A stretch of DNA of 64,000 nt from JACMNW01 sp963708425. Lineage in GTDB: Bacteria; Pseudomonadota; Alphaproteobacteria; Rhodobacterales; Rhodobacteraceae. Location of the stretch: assembly GCA_963708425.1 (NCBI GenBank), contig OY970206.1, positions 1,488,001 to 1,552,000 on the forward strand, in the 5' to 3' direction. Shown here piece by piece: positions 9,778 to 17,732 of the stretch. The position numbers and the translations under genes are program-made. The notes under the pieces are model-generated. The model was not told where the DNA came from, searched no databases, and saw only the letters and a program-made list of their open reading frames with translations. Each line of letters begins with the position of its first letter. The stretch's first letter is position 1.

Positions 9778-9812
9778 ATGATTGCGCCACAATGGCAGTA
9801 TGATTGCGTCAC
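9778..9812 (+). promoter_or_regulatory. Direct repeat ATGATTGCGYCAC, 22-bp period, likely AraC/GlxA operator
   Basis: Two copies, ATGATTGCGCCAC (9778-9790) and ATGATTGCGTCAC (9800-9812), 12 of 13 identical and 22 bp apart (two helical turns), lie in the gap between divergent soxB and the AraC-type regulator gene. This spacing on one face of the helix is typical of AraC-family sites, here probably activating soxB. The repeats would fall inside the coding region if the regulator started at 9751, which supports the 9835 start. Confidence 0.6.
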
Positions 9813-9834
9813 CCCTGTTTTGATGGTGCAGACC

Positions 9835-10845
9835 ATGACCACGCCCCAACCCCGCTTGCGCATCGGTTTCATTCTGGCCCGCCGCTTTACGTTGTGCGCC
9901 TTCGCGAATTTCGTTGATGTGCTGCGGCTTGCCGCCGACGAAGGCGACCGCTCGCGCCCTATCCTCTGCGGTTGGCGTGTGCTTTCGCCTACTTCGGACC
10001 CGGTGGAATCCAGTTGCGGGATAAAAATCCAGCCCGAAGAACGGCTCGGCGATCCGACGAGGTTCGACTATATCGTGGTCGTCGGTGGACTGATTGACGA
10101 GATCGAGAACCTGCATCCCGATCACGTCGCCTTCCTGCACCGCGCTGCTGCAGCCGGGGTGCCGCTGGCAGGTGTCTGCACTGGCGCATTCATTCTGCAC
10201 CGCGCCGGGCTGATGCAGGGCTATAAGTGCTGCGTCAGCTGGTTCCACCACGACGATTTTCTTGAGGAGTTCGAAGGTATGCGCCCGGTGTCGGACCAGA
10301 TTTTTATCGTTGACCGGGATCGGCTGTCTTGTTCGGGGGGTGCCAGTTCGGCCCATTTGGCCGCTTTTCTGGTTGATCGCCACATCGGGCGCGCGGCAGC
10401 CCGCAAAAGCCTTGCCATCATGATCTTTGACGAGGCGATGACAGCGGAACGCCCACAACCGGGCTTCCCGCTAGAACTGGCCACCCGCGATGATCTGATT
10501 CGTCGGGCCTTGCTGGCAATGCAGCAGACGCTGGATATGCCGCTGACTGTAACCGATCTGGCAGATCGCTTAAGTGTCAGCCGTCGCAAACTGGAGCGTC
10601 ATTTCACCAAGGCGCTGGGGCTGACGCCGATGGAGGCGGGCATGAAGATCCGGCTAGCGCAGGCGCGTTTGCTCTTGGAGCGCGGGGATCGTTCAGTGAC
10701 CCAAATCGCGGTGGAAACCGGATTTTGCGATGCTTCGCATCTGATCCGGCTGTTCCGCGCCGCTGAGGGCATGACGCCTGAGGTTTGGCGGAACGCCCGG
10801 CGTGCCGTCGATGGTTCTACAGTCCGCCCACTGGAGCAAGGCTGA
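9835..10845 (+). CDS. GlxA/AraC-family transcriptional regulator (DJ-1/PfpI plus HTH)
   Basis: 336 aa from the ATG at 9835 (MTTPQPRLRIGF); no strong ribosome site is visible and 9823 is an alternative. Residues about 10-170 are a class-I glutamine-amidotransferase-like sensor with GVCTGAFILHRAGL at the nucleophile elbow. The C-terminal 100 residues form a two-helix-turn-helix AraC domain (TVTDLADRLSVSRRKLERHF). The same architecture as GbdR and SouR, activators of glycine betaine and sarcosine catabolism in Pseudomonas, and divergent from soxB, so a sarcosine- or creatine-responsive activator is a reasonable inference. Confidence 0.85.
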   Translation: MTTPQPRLRIGFILARRFTLCAFANFVDVLRLAADEGDRSRPILCGWRVLSPTSDPVESSCGIKIQPEERLGDPTRFDYIVVVGGLIDEIENLHPDHVAFLHRAAAAGVPLAGVCTGAFILHRAGLMQGYKCCVSWFHHDDFLEEFEGMRPVSDQIFIVDRDRLSCSGGASSAHLAAFLVDRHIGRAAARKSLAIMIFDEAMTAERPQPGFPLELATRDDLIRRALLAMQQTLDMPLTVTDLADRLSVSRRKLERHFTKALGLTPMEAGMKIRLAQARLLLERGDRSVTQIAVETGFCDASHLIRLFRAAEGMTPEVWRNARRAVDGSTVRPLEQG

Positions 10846-10851
10846 ACAAAA

Positions 10852-10880
10852 ACGCCCCGCCATCGGGATTGGCGGAGCGT
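10852..10880 (-). terminator. Rho-independent terminator of creatinase 2
   Basis: ACGCCCCGCCA (10852-10862) pairs with TGGCGGAGCGT (10870-10880) with one mismatch and a 7-nt loop. Read on the minus strand, the stem is followed by TTTTG, so it ends the creatinase transcript; it also lies just after the stop of the convergent regulator gene. Confidence 0.75.
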
Positions 10881-10902
10881 CTAGTCTGCTTGGGCCATGG
10901 CC

Positions 10903-12123
10903 TTATTTTTTGACGATCAAATGGTCGGGGCCGTAGGGGAAAGCCGTGATGTTGCGGTTGCCCTGGTTGTCACCCTCGGTGATCACAAGGATATCGTGTT
11001 CGCGGTACCCGCCGGCGCCCGGCAGATGGTTCGGAATGGTGATCATCGGCTCCATCGACACGACCATGCCCGGCTCCAAAACCGTGTCACAGTCTTCGCG
11101 CAGTTCCAGACCAGCCTCGCGACCGTAGTAGTGGCAAAGCACACCGAAGGAATGGCCATAGCCGAAGCTGCGGTATTGCAGCAGGTTTTCTGCGGCGTAC
11201 ATCTCGTTCAGCTCCTTGGCGATGTCGCTGCACTTGGCACCCGGCACCAACAATTCCTTGCCGCGGTCGTGCACAGCACAGTTGATGTTCCAAAGGCGAA
11301 TATGCTCGTCTGTCGCCTCTTCGGCGAACAGCGTGCGCTCAAGCGCCACATAGTAACCCGCAACCATCGGGAAGCAGTTCAGCGACAGGATGTCGCCCTT
11401 TTCGATCTTGCGGCTGGTCACCGGGTTATGCGCGCCATCCGTGTTCAAACCCGACTGGAACCAGGTCCAAGTGTCTAGCAATTCGCCATGCGGCCAGGTC
11501 TTGGCAATCTCGCGCACCATGGCTCCGGTGGAATGCAGCGCGACCTCATGTTCTGGTACGCCCACAGCGATCGCCTCGACGCAGGCAGCGCCACCAAGAT
11601 CGGCGATCCGAGTCATCTGGGTGATGTGGGCGATTTCCTCAGCCGATTTGATCATCCGCAGCCGCATTGCGGGTTGGGCGATATCGACGAACTCCATATT
11701 TGGGAATTCGGACTTCAGCAGGTTCAGGGTGTCGATGTTGATGTGGTCAAACTCGATCCCCAGTCGCTTCACGCCGCCGGTGAGTTTGCGAACGGCATGA
11801 AAATAATTGTCTTTCTGCCAGTCTGTATAGGTGACGTTGCCGCCAAAGGTCCGCCGCCAAGGCTGACCGCCGTCAATGCCCGCGCTGATCGAGGTGGCAA
11901 TGGTGTGGTCGATCACCAAGCCGTAGCGGCGCCCGAAGTAGCAATACAGGAAATCGCCATAGTAGTTGATATTGTGATACGAGGTGAACAGCGCAGCGTC
12001 AATTCCAGACTGCGCCATAAGGCCCCGGATCGAGTCTTGGCGGCGTTGCATCTCTGTCGCTGAAAAGGTCGGCTTCACCTTTTCGCCGTTGTTGGTGTAA
12101 TCCTGAAAGCGTTCACGTTCCAT
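10903..12123 (-). CDS. Creatinase (creatine amidinohydrolase), paralogue 2
   Basis: 406 aa from the ATG at 12123, chosen for AGGAGA about 8 nt upstream and because P. putida creatinase has a similar N-terminus; the open frame to 12231 covers the promoter. Creatine + water to sarcosine + urea. His232, Glu262 and Glu358 fall at exactly the numbers remembered for the P. putida enzyme (DGAHNPVT, ALERTLF, SMEPM), and SYHNINYY..FLYCYFGR is near-identical to it. The better creatinase match of the two copies. Divergent from a LysR regulator with an operator-like repeat between them; its product feeds soxBDAG. Confidence 0.93.
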   Translation of the reverse strand: MERERFQDYTNNGEKVKPTFSATEMQRRQDSIRGLMAQSGIDAALFTSYHNINYYGDFLYCYFGRRYGLVIDHTIATSISAGIDGGQPWRRTFGGNVTYTDWQKDNYFHAVRKLTGGVKRLGIEFDHINIDTLNLLKSEFPNMEFVDIAQPAMRLRMIKSAEEIAHITQMTRIADLGGAACVEAIAVGVPEHEVALHSTGAMVREIAKTWPHGELLDTWTWFQSGLNTDGAHNPVTSRKIEKGDILSLNCFPMVAGYYVALERTLFAEEATDEHIRLWNINCAVHDRGKELLVPGAKCSDIAKELNEMYAAENLLQYRSFGYGHSFGVLCHYYGREAGLELREDCDTVLEPGMVVSMEPMITIPNHLPGAGGYREHDILVITEGDNQGNRNITAFPYGPDHLIVKK

Positions 12124-12214
12124 GGGCGGTTCTCCTGAGTGCAATAGACTAAGCTCCGGACGATGCCGGGATGGTCCCAAAATCGGGCCATAACGACCAT
12201 CTGTCAAAAGACCG

Positions 12215-12244
12215 TTTCTCATGCTAAACATGAGAAAATCTCAT
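12215..12244 (+). promoter_or_regulatory. Triple half-site TTTCTCAT / ATGAGAAA / TCTCAT, likely LysR operator
   Basis: TTTCTCAT (12215-12222), a 7-nt spacer, ATGAGAAA (12230-12237), one base, then TCTCAT (12239-12244). The first two make a perfect 8-bp inverted repeat; the last two make ATGAGA-N3-TCTCAT. Located between creatinase 2 (start 12123) and the LysR gene (start 12260), where a LysR protein would control both. Confidence 0.6.
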
Positions 12245-12259
12245 AGCGCAGGATACTCA

Positions 12260-13177
12260 ATGGCAGGCACTCCCATGGCGCAACTTCCCTTGAACGCCCT
12301 GCGCGTGTTCGAAGCTGTCGCCCGCTTGGGCAGCTTTATTGCCGCCGCTGATGCCTTGTTTGTTACGCAATCGGCTGTCAGCCATCAGATACGACACCTC
12401 GAAGACTGGCTTGGCGCGCCCTTGTTCGACAGACGTGCCGGTCGCCCCCGCCTCCTACCGCACGGAGAAGACCTTGCCCGGACGCTTGGCTTGTCGTTGT
12501 CGGAAATAGCAGTGGCCTGCGAGCGGGCCCGAGAAAGCCCTGCACCACAGCCCCTTGTGATTGCAGCCATTCCCTCGGTGGCAATCTGTTGGTTGATCCC
12601 CCGCCTGTCAGCATTTCGGGCCCGGTTTCCGGACATCGAAATCAGGGTGATCTATGCGATGCATGGACGGGACATCGATTTTCGGGATGTTCATCTTGCC
12701 TTTGTCTTCGCCGATAGCACGCCCACAAAAACCGGCGTGACAGCCAGGCCCTTTCTGCCTGGGGCAAGTGTTCCGGTGTGCAGCCCGGCACTGGTTGCCG
12801 GTCTGGGCGGTCAGGTTCTATCAGGCGCAACAATCCTGGCCGCAGGGCTGCTGCATGACACCGATGCGACGGGATGGCAGGCATGGTTGCACAAGGCGGC
12901 AGCCGATGTTCCGTCGCAACTGCCCGGCCCGGTGTTCGAGGACTTCAATCTGCTGCGCGCGGCCGCACTCTCTGGACAGGGTATTGCCCTCTGCCCGGTC
13001 GCCATGATTCATGATGATTTGAGTACGGGACGTCTGATCCAGCTTTCATCGATTACCGTGCTTGACCAGTTCAACTATTATCTGGTTTCAGGAAATCCTG
13101 CGGAACCGTCGATCAGGACCGCCATGGAGGCTTTCATGGATTGGGTGTTTACTGCACGCAATCTTCCAAGCGTATGA
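12260..13177 (+). CDS. LysR-family transcriptional regulator (GcvA-like)
   Basis: 305 aa from the ATG at 12260, which has AGGA about 8 nt upstream; the frame opening at 12221 overlaps the operator-like repeat. N-terminal winged HTH with LNALRVFEAVARLGSFIAAADALFVTQSAVSHQIRHLE, which matches the GcvA subgroup, then an LysR substrate domain. Divergent from creatinase 2, so a creatine-responsive regulator of that gene is the simplest reading. Confidence 0.88.
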   Translation: MAGTPMAQLPLNALRVFEAVARLGSFIAAADALFVTQSAVSHQIRHLEDWLGAPLFDRRAGRPRLLPHGEDLARTLGLSLSEIAVACERARESPAPQPLVIAAIPSVAICWLIPRLSAFRARFPDIEIRVIYAMHGRDIDFRDVHLAFVFADSTPTKTGVTARPFLPGASVPVCSPALVAGLGGQVLSGATILAAGLLHDTDATGWQAWLHKAAADVPSQLPGPVFEDFNLLRAAALSGQGIALCPVAMIHDDLSTGRLIQLSSITVLDQFNYYLVSGNPAEPSIRTAMEAFMDWVFTARNLPSV

Positions 13178-13326
13178 CGGCGCTAGTTAATCTGGACAAT
13201 GTTGAAAAGCGAAAAGAAGTTCCCGATTTTGCACCCCGCCGGATCCAACTGTCCAACGAAGAAATCAGCAAAATGCTGCACTTCCAAGGATCGAAATGGA
13301 CCGCCACACAGATTGGTGGGCAATGA
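13174..13326 (+). CDS. Possible small ORF downstream of the LysR gene
   Basis: 50 codons starting at an ATG that overlaps the LysR stop (ATGA), reading MTALVNLDNVEKRKEVPDF onward. No domain or family recognised and no independent ribosome site. It fills most of the 190-bp gap before the next convergent gene. It could be a coupled small protein, a remnant, or chance. Confidence 0.2.
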   Translation: MTALVNLDNVEKRKEVPDFAPRRIQLSNEEISKMLHFQGSKWTATQIGGQ

Positions 13327-13367
13327 AGATATCGGCGAGCCCTACACTTCCTTGAAATTGCCGGTGG

Positions 13368-14270
13368 TCAAGCTGGCTCTGGGTCCGCCATCAGGTTGCC
13401 CGCCACGAGGTCCAGGAACGCCCGGGTCCTTCTCGCCAGCCTCCGCTGGCCAATGTAGACGGCGTGGATATCAAGTTGCGGGCCGCAGACCTGCGGCAGA
13501 ACATGTTCAAGCCGCCCGTCATTGAGATCGGCCAACACCATGTAATCGGGGCAAAGCGCAATGCCCTCGCCCTCGACCGCCAGATCGCGAGCGAGGCGGG
13601 CGCTATTCACCAAGTATGGGCCAGAGACGGAGACTCGGTGCGGCGCTGCGCCTTCGGTCAGATGCCAGGCACCGTCGCCGCGCATGTTTGTGTCGCGGAT
13701 GCAGATGTGGGTGGTGAGGTCGTCCAACAACTTTGGCCGACCGGCGCGTCCGAGATAGTCGGCTGAGGCCACCAGGAGCAGTCTTGTCTGTCCCAACTTG
13801 CGCGCGATCAGCGCCGAATTGTCCAGCCGTCCAATGCGGATGGCCACATCGATGCCTTCGGCGGCCAGATCGACGAATCGGTCCGACAGACGAAGGTCGA
13901 TGACCAGATCGGGATGCGGGGCGCGGAAGCGGCGCATCAGCGGCAGCACCCGAAGCTCGCCGTAGGTAACCGGGGCCGAGACGCGCAGGGTTCCGGAAAG
14001 GCCGCGCCGCGCCTCACGCAGGTCGCCTATCATCTCGTCCATTTCGTTGAGCCAATCGGGCGCACGGGCCAGCAGTTGCTCGCCCGAAGCTGTCAAGCCA
14101 AGACGGCGGGTAGTGCGGTGGAGAAGCTGCGCGCCAAGCCGCGCCTCAAGTTCGGCCATGTATTTAGACGCCAGTTTGGGCGACATCCCCAGCCGCGCCG
14201 CAGCCCCCGAGAAGGAACCTGTTTCCACCGAGGCGACGAAGACCCGCATTCCGTCAACCAGATCCATCAC
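13368..14270 (-). CDS. LysR-family transcriptional regulator (CrgA/AaeR-like)
   Basis: 300 aa. HTH at about 4-60 (GMRVFVASVETGSFSGAAARLGMSPKLASKYMAELEARLG) with the serine/lysine-rich recognition helix of the CrgA-type subgroup, followed by the LysR substrate-binding domain (GTLRVSAPVTYGELRVLPL). Divergent from the SnoaL/DoxX/GST/DODA operon starting at 14411, which it probably controls through the ACTGACA repeats between them. Many homologues respond to quinones, aldehydes or other electrophiles, but the ligand cannot be read here. Confidence 0.88.
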   Translation of the reverse strand: MMDLVDGMRVFVASVETGSFSGAAARLGMSPKLASKYMAELEARLGAQLLHRTTRRLGLTASGEQLLARAPDWLNEMDEMIGDLREARRGLSGTLRVSAPVTYGELRVLPLMRRFRAPHPDLVIDLRLSDRFVDLAAEGIDVAIRIGRLDNSALIARKLGQTRLLLVASADYLGRAGRPKLLDDLTTHICIRDTNMRGDGAWHLTEGAAPHRVSVSGPYLVNSARLARDLAVEGEGIALCPDYMVLADLNDGRLEHVLPQVCGPQLDIHAVYIGQRRLARRTRAFLDLVAGNLMADPEPA

Positions 14271-14353
14271 CCTAACCTATTCAGAACAAATCTGCGAAAG
14301 TCATACCATACCTTCGCCATTTATGCCAGAGGTCGGTGGGTCCATATGTGTCT

Positions 14354-14409
14354 TGTCAGTCAACCCAGCGAATACCCGCTGCGACTGACAGACATAAAAG
14401 GAACTGACA
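14354..14409 (+). promoter_or_regulatory. TGTCAGTC...GACTGACA inverted repeat plus third ACTGACA
   Basis: TGTCAGTC (14354-14361) and GACTGACA (14383-14390) are perfect inverted repeats 21 nt apart, with a further direct copy ACTGACA at 14403-14409 just before the ATG at 14411. A plausible operator for the divergent LysR protein. Confidence 0.45.
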
Positions 14410-14410
14410 C

Positions 14411-14956
14411 ATGTTGAAGAGCCTCAAGACGATGGTCCTGGCAGCCGTTGCCACCACGAGCCTTGCTTCGCTGGCAGTTGCAGACGATGCCGCCGACCTG
14501 CTGCGTTATCGTGATGCCGAGAAAATCGGCCTCCAACGCCTCGAAACCTTCGACACACTGGATTTCGAGGTGTTCACCAATCAGAAGTGGGACCGCTTCA
14601 ACGAAAGCCACAGCGCCGACATCAAGGTCTACTGGCCCGACGGGCGCGTGACTGAAGGTCTCGATCCCCACATCGAAGATCTGAAGTACATGTTCTCTTT
14701 TGCGCCTGACACCCGGATTCTCGAGCATCCAATCAAGCTGCAAGACGGCGAATGGACCAGCGTCGTGGGCTACATGGAAGGCACGTTCTCGCAGCCCATG
14801 AAACTTCCCGACGGCACAGAAGTTGCGCCGACCGGAAAAACTTTCCGCATCCGCATGTCGACGGTCGGCCATTGGGGGCCGGAGGGCACGATGACGGAAG
14901 AGTACCTGTTCTGGGACAACCAGAGCTTCATGCAGCAGATCGGCCTCGGCAAGTAA
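14411..14956 (+). CDS. Secreted SnoaL/ester-cyclase-like protein
   Basis: 181 aa. Signal peptide at 1-24 (hydrophobic VLAAVATTSLASLAVA, cleavage likely before DDAADL). The mature part resembles the NTF2-like SnoaL/ester cyclase fold: FNESHSADIKVYWPDGRV and YMEGTFSQP are typical of that group. Function unknown; periplasmic. First gene of a LysR-linked operon with a reductase, DoxX, GST and dioxygenase, so possibly detoxification of a quinone or aromatic. Confidence 0.7.
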   Translation: MLKSLKTMVLAAVATTSLASLAVADDAADLLRYRDAEKIGLQRLETFDTLDFEVFTNQKWDRFNESHSADIKVYWPDGRVTEGLDPHIEDLKYMFSFAPDTRILEHPIKLQDGEWTSVVGYMEGTFSQPMKLPDGTEVAPTGKTFRIRMSTVGHWGPEGTMTEEYLFWDNQSFMQQIGLGK

Positions 14957-15036
14957 GGCCCGGCAGACAACGTGGCGTCCATCAGGAGTTCTGCCGGTCG
15001 CCCCCCCACGCATCATCGCAATCAAGGAGACTTATC

Positions 15037-15666
15037 ATGAACATTGCAATCATCGGAACCGGTGGCATCGGTGCAGGGCTGGCCTCGGTTCTGGCAAAGA
15101 CCGCCCATGAGATCACCGTTGCCGACCGCAAGGGTGGCTCGGACGCGGCGGCGAAACTGGCCGGGCACGGGCTTTCCGTGCGGGCCGCAGAGGTTCGCCC
15201 TGCGGTTCAGGCCGCGGACGTTGTGATCTTGGCTGTGCCATACGGTGCGGCGGCAGGTCTGGCGGAAGTCGCCGATTTCTCGGGCAAGATCGTGGTCGAT
15301 GTGACCAACCCGGTAACGGCCGATTTCTCTGGCCTGCAGGTTGGCCACGCGACTTCGGCCGCCGAAGAGATCGCCAAGGCCCTGCCGGGTGCCCGCGTCG
15401 TGAAGGCCTTTAACACGGTCTTCGCTCAGGTCTACGAGCAGGGCTTAACCTTCGGTGATACCCCAGTGCAAACCTTCGTCGCTGGTGATGATGCCGAAGC
15501 CAAGGTTGCCGTCATCGCGCTGGCTAAGGATGCAGGCTTTGACGCCCGCGATGCGGGCCCCCTGAAGAACGCCCGTTACATCGAGCCGCTCGCCTACCTC
15601 AACATCCAGTTCGGCTACATGCTGGGGCAAGGCACCCAGATCGCGCCCGTCTGGCTTTCCCGTTAA
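15037..15666 (+). CDS. NAD(P)-binding reductase (F420-reductase-like, NpdG/COG2085 type)
   Basis: 209 aa from the ATG at 15037 with AAGGAGA 7 nt upstream; a frame extending upstream to 14752 overlaps the previous gene and is rejected. N-terminal Rossmann motif IAIIGTGGIGAGLASVLA, then VVILAVPYGAA, VVDVTNPV and VVKAFNTVFAQ, the pattern of COG2085 NADP oxidoreductases. Alphaproteobacterial members act on unknown substrates rather than F420. In operon with DoxX and GST. Confidence 0.8.
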   Translation: MNIAIIGTGGIGAGLASVLAKTAHEITVADRKGGSDAAAKLAGHGLSVRAAEVRPAVQAADVVILAVPYGAAAGLAEVADFSGKIVVDVTNPVTADFSGLQVGHATSAAEEIAKALPGARVVKAFNTVFAQVYEQGLTFGDTPVQTFVAGDDAEAKVAVIALAKDAGFDARDAGPLKNARYIEPLAYLNIQFGYMLGQGTQIAPVWLSR

Positions 15667-15689
15667 CCTCATCCTGAAGGAATACAGAA

Positions 15690-16094
15690 ATGATCGACCT
15701 CAAGACTGCCCCCCATGCCATCCTCGCGCTGCGCGTGACGACCGGTGCCCTGTTCCTGTTCCACGGCCTGGTGAAGCTGTTCGTGTTCACCCCCGCCGGA
15801 ACTGCCGGCTATTTTGAAAGCATCGGCCTGCCGGGTGCCTTGGGCTACCTGACCATGCTGGTCGAGATCGCGGGCGGCCTTGCCCTGATCTTGGGCTTCA
15901 AGGCCCGGATCGTCTCGCTGGCGCTGGTGCCGGTGCTGCTGGGCGCAGCCTGGTTCGGCCATGGCAGCTCCGGCTTCAACTGGTCGAACCCGAATGGCGG
16001 CTGGGAATTCCCGCTGATGTGGGCCATCGTGCAAGCCGCCCTCGCCGCCCTTGGCGACGGCCCCTACGCGCTGTCCCCGTCAAAGCGCGCCTGA
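15690..16094 (+). CDS. DoxX-family membrane protein
   Basis: 134 aa, four predicted membrane segments (about 10-30, 48-68, 72-92, 105-125). The ALRVTTGALFLFHGLVKLF start and LVEIAGGLALILGF segment are characteristic of DoxX/YphA proteins, which accompany redox and oxidative-stress enzymes. AAGGAA about 9 nt before the ATG. Inner membrane. Confidence 0.85.
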   Translation: MIDLKTAPHAILALRVTTGALFLFHGLVKLFVFTPAGTAGYFESIGLPGALGYLTMLVEIAGGLALILGFKARIVSLALVPVLLGAAWFGHGSSGFNWSNPNGGWEFPLMWAIVQAALAALGDGPYALSPSKRA

Positions 16095-16155
16095 GCCCCG
16101 ACAGTCGCCGCGCCGGTCCCCTGGCGCGGCCAACCCCACCGAAAGGAGATCCGAG

Positions 16156-17121
16156 ATGTTGGTGAATGGCAAATGGACGGCAGACTGGCACCCGGTGCAG
16201 GCCAAGGATGGCGAAGGGCGCTTCATCCGCCAGCAATCCTCGTTCCGCAACTGGATCACCGCCGATGGCTCCGCCGGACCCACCGGCAAAGGTGGTTTCA
16301 AGGCCGAGGCCGGGCGCTACCGGCTTTATGTCGCGCTGATCTGCCCCTGGGCCTCGCGCACGCTGATCGCCCGCAAGCTGAAGGGGCTTGAAGACCTGAT
16401 CCCCGTCACGGTCGTCAATCCCATGCTGACGCCTCAGGGCTGGGGCTTCGGCGGCTATCCCGGTGCTGACGCCGATCCGCTGCACGGGGCCGGACATCTG
16501 CATGAACTCTACACCCGCGCCGACGACGATTACTCCGGTCGCGCCACCGTGCCTGTCCTGTGGGACGAGGCGACCGACACCATGGTCAGCAACGAAAGCG
16601 CCGACATCGTGCGGATGTTCAACACCGCCTTTGCGGACCTGGTCCCCGGCAAGCCCGATCTTTACCCCGCGGACATCGCCGCCGCCATCGACGCACTGAA
16701 CGCCGAGGTCTATGACCGGCTGAACAACGGCGTCTACAAGGCCGGGTTCGCCTCCTCGCAAGGCGCCTATGATGAGGCGGTAGCGGGCGTGTTCGCCATG
16801 CTTGAAGAATTGGAAGACCGTCTGACAGATGACTTCCTCTTCGGGACCCGCTTTACCGAGGCCGACATTCGCGTGTTCGTGACCCTGATCCGCTTCGATG
16901 CGGCCTACCATGGCCTGTTCAAGGCCAACCTGCGGCGAGTCGCCGATTACCCGCGCCTTGCGTCCTACATGGAACGCGTCCTGCGACTGCCCGGCGTGCG
17001 GGAAACCGTCAACCTCGACCACATCAAAGCCGGATATTACTCAATCAGGGCGCTAAACCCCACCGGGATCGTGCCCGTCGGCCCCGACCATGTGATCCAA
17101 CTTCTGGAGTCCGTCAAATGA
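16156..17121 (+). CDS. Glutathionyl-hydroquinone reductase / GST (YqjG-type)
   Basis: 321 aa from the ATG at 16156 (AAGGAGAT 6 nt upstream); the upstream frame extension overlaps doxX and is rejected. Xi-class GST: RYRLYVALICPWASRTLIARKLKGL holds the catalytic cysteine (CPWA), followed by VTVVNPML and the long ATVPVLWDEATDTMVSNESADI thioredoxin-fold segment, then an all-helical domain. Such enzymes reduce glutathionyl-hydroquinones. The operon context with DoxX and DODA dioxygenase fits quinone detoxification. Confidence 0.9.
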   Translation: MLVNGKWTADWHPVQAKDGEGRFIRQQSSFRNWITADGSAGPTGKGGFKAEAGRYRLYVALICPWASRTLIARKLKGLEDLIPVTVVNPMLTPQGWGFGGYPGADADPLHGAGHLHELYTRADDDYSGRATVPVLWDEATDTMVSNESADIVRMFNTAFADLVPGKPDLYPADIAAAIDALNAEVYDRLNNGVYKAGFASSQGAYDEAVAGVFAMLEELEDRLTDDFLFGTRFTEADIRVFVTLIRFDAAYHGLFKANLRRVADYPRLASYMERVLRLPGVRETVNLDHIKAGYYSIRALNPTGIVPVGPDHVIQLLESVK

Positions 17122-17732
17122 CCCTGCCCAGCCTGTTCCTCGCCCATGGTGCCCCCGACCTCCCCTACTCTCACACGCCCGCACGGGCCTTCACCGAAAG
17201 CCTCGGCGCAAGCTACCCGGGCTTGCGCGCCATCCTCGTCATCTCCGCCCATTGGGAGGCGCGGCTGCCCACGATCGGCACTGCCCCCGCCCCCGAGACG
17301 ATCTACGACTTCGGCGGCTTCGATGACCGGCTCTACAGCCTGACCTATCCCGCCCACACCTCCGCTTCGGTGATCGCCGAGGTGGCGCAGGCACTGGACG
17401 CCGCCGGTATTCCCCATGCGGAAGACCCGGCGCGTGGTTATGACCACGGCGTCTGGATCCCGTTGCTGCTGGCCTTTCCCAAGGCCGACGTGCTGGTGAT
17501 TCAGCTGTCGCTGCGGCGCGGGGCTTCTGCGGCCGAGAACTATGCCATGGGCAAGGCGCTGGCCCCCCTGCGCGACAAGGGCGTGCTGATTGTCGGATCG
17601 GGCGCCACCGTGCACAACCTGCGTCTGATCGCCCGCGAAGGCACCCCCGCGCCGGACTGGGCGCGCGCTTTCGACGACTGGATCGTGTCGGGCGTCGAAG
17701 ACGGTGATACCGAATGCTGCCCTTGGCATTGA
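17118..17732 (+). pseudogene. DODA-type extradiol dioxygenase (class III, LigB family), 3'-truncated by an IS3 fragment
   Basis: ATG overlaps the GST stop (ATGA). The first about 194 residues match 4,5-DOPA-dioxygenase-like proteins: FLAHGAPDLPYSHTP, ILVISAHWEAR and GYDHGVWIPLLLAFP contain the histidines of the metal site. Family members are about 260 aa; here homology stops near VEDGD (about 17705) and the frame ends after seven foreign codons in transposase DNA. The C-terminal part is lost, so the product is probably inactive, though the metal-binding half remains. Confidence 0.8.

Noticed and set aside
9751..9834. Earlier start of the GlxA-type regulator at 9751
   Set aside because: It would translate through the direct repeat and promoter and adds residues unlike the family N-terminus.
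13141..13367. Gene in the gap between the two LysR genes
   Set aside because: Only a 50-codon frame with no family, kept as a low-confidence feature and not called as a real gene.
16107..16131. CCGCGCC...GGCGCGG stem between doxX and the GST gene as a terminator
   Set aside because: No T run, and the next gene follows closely with a strong ribosome site; at most a weak intergenic hairpin.
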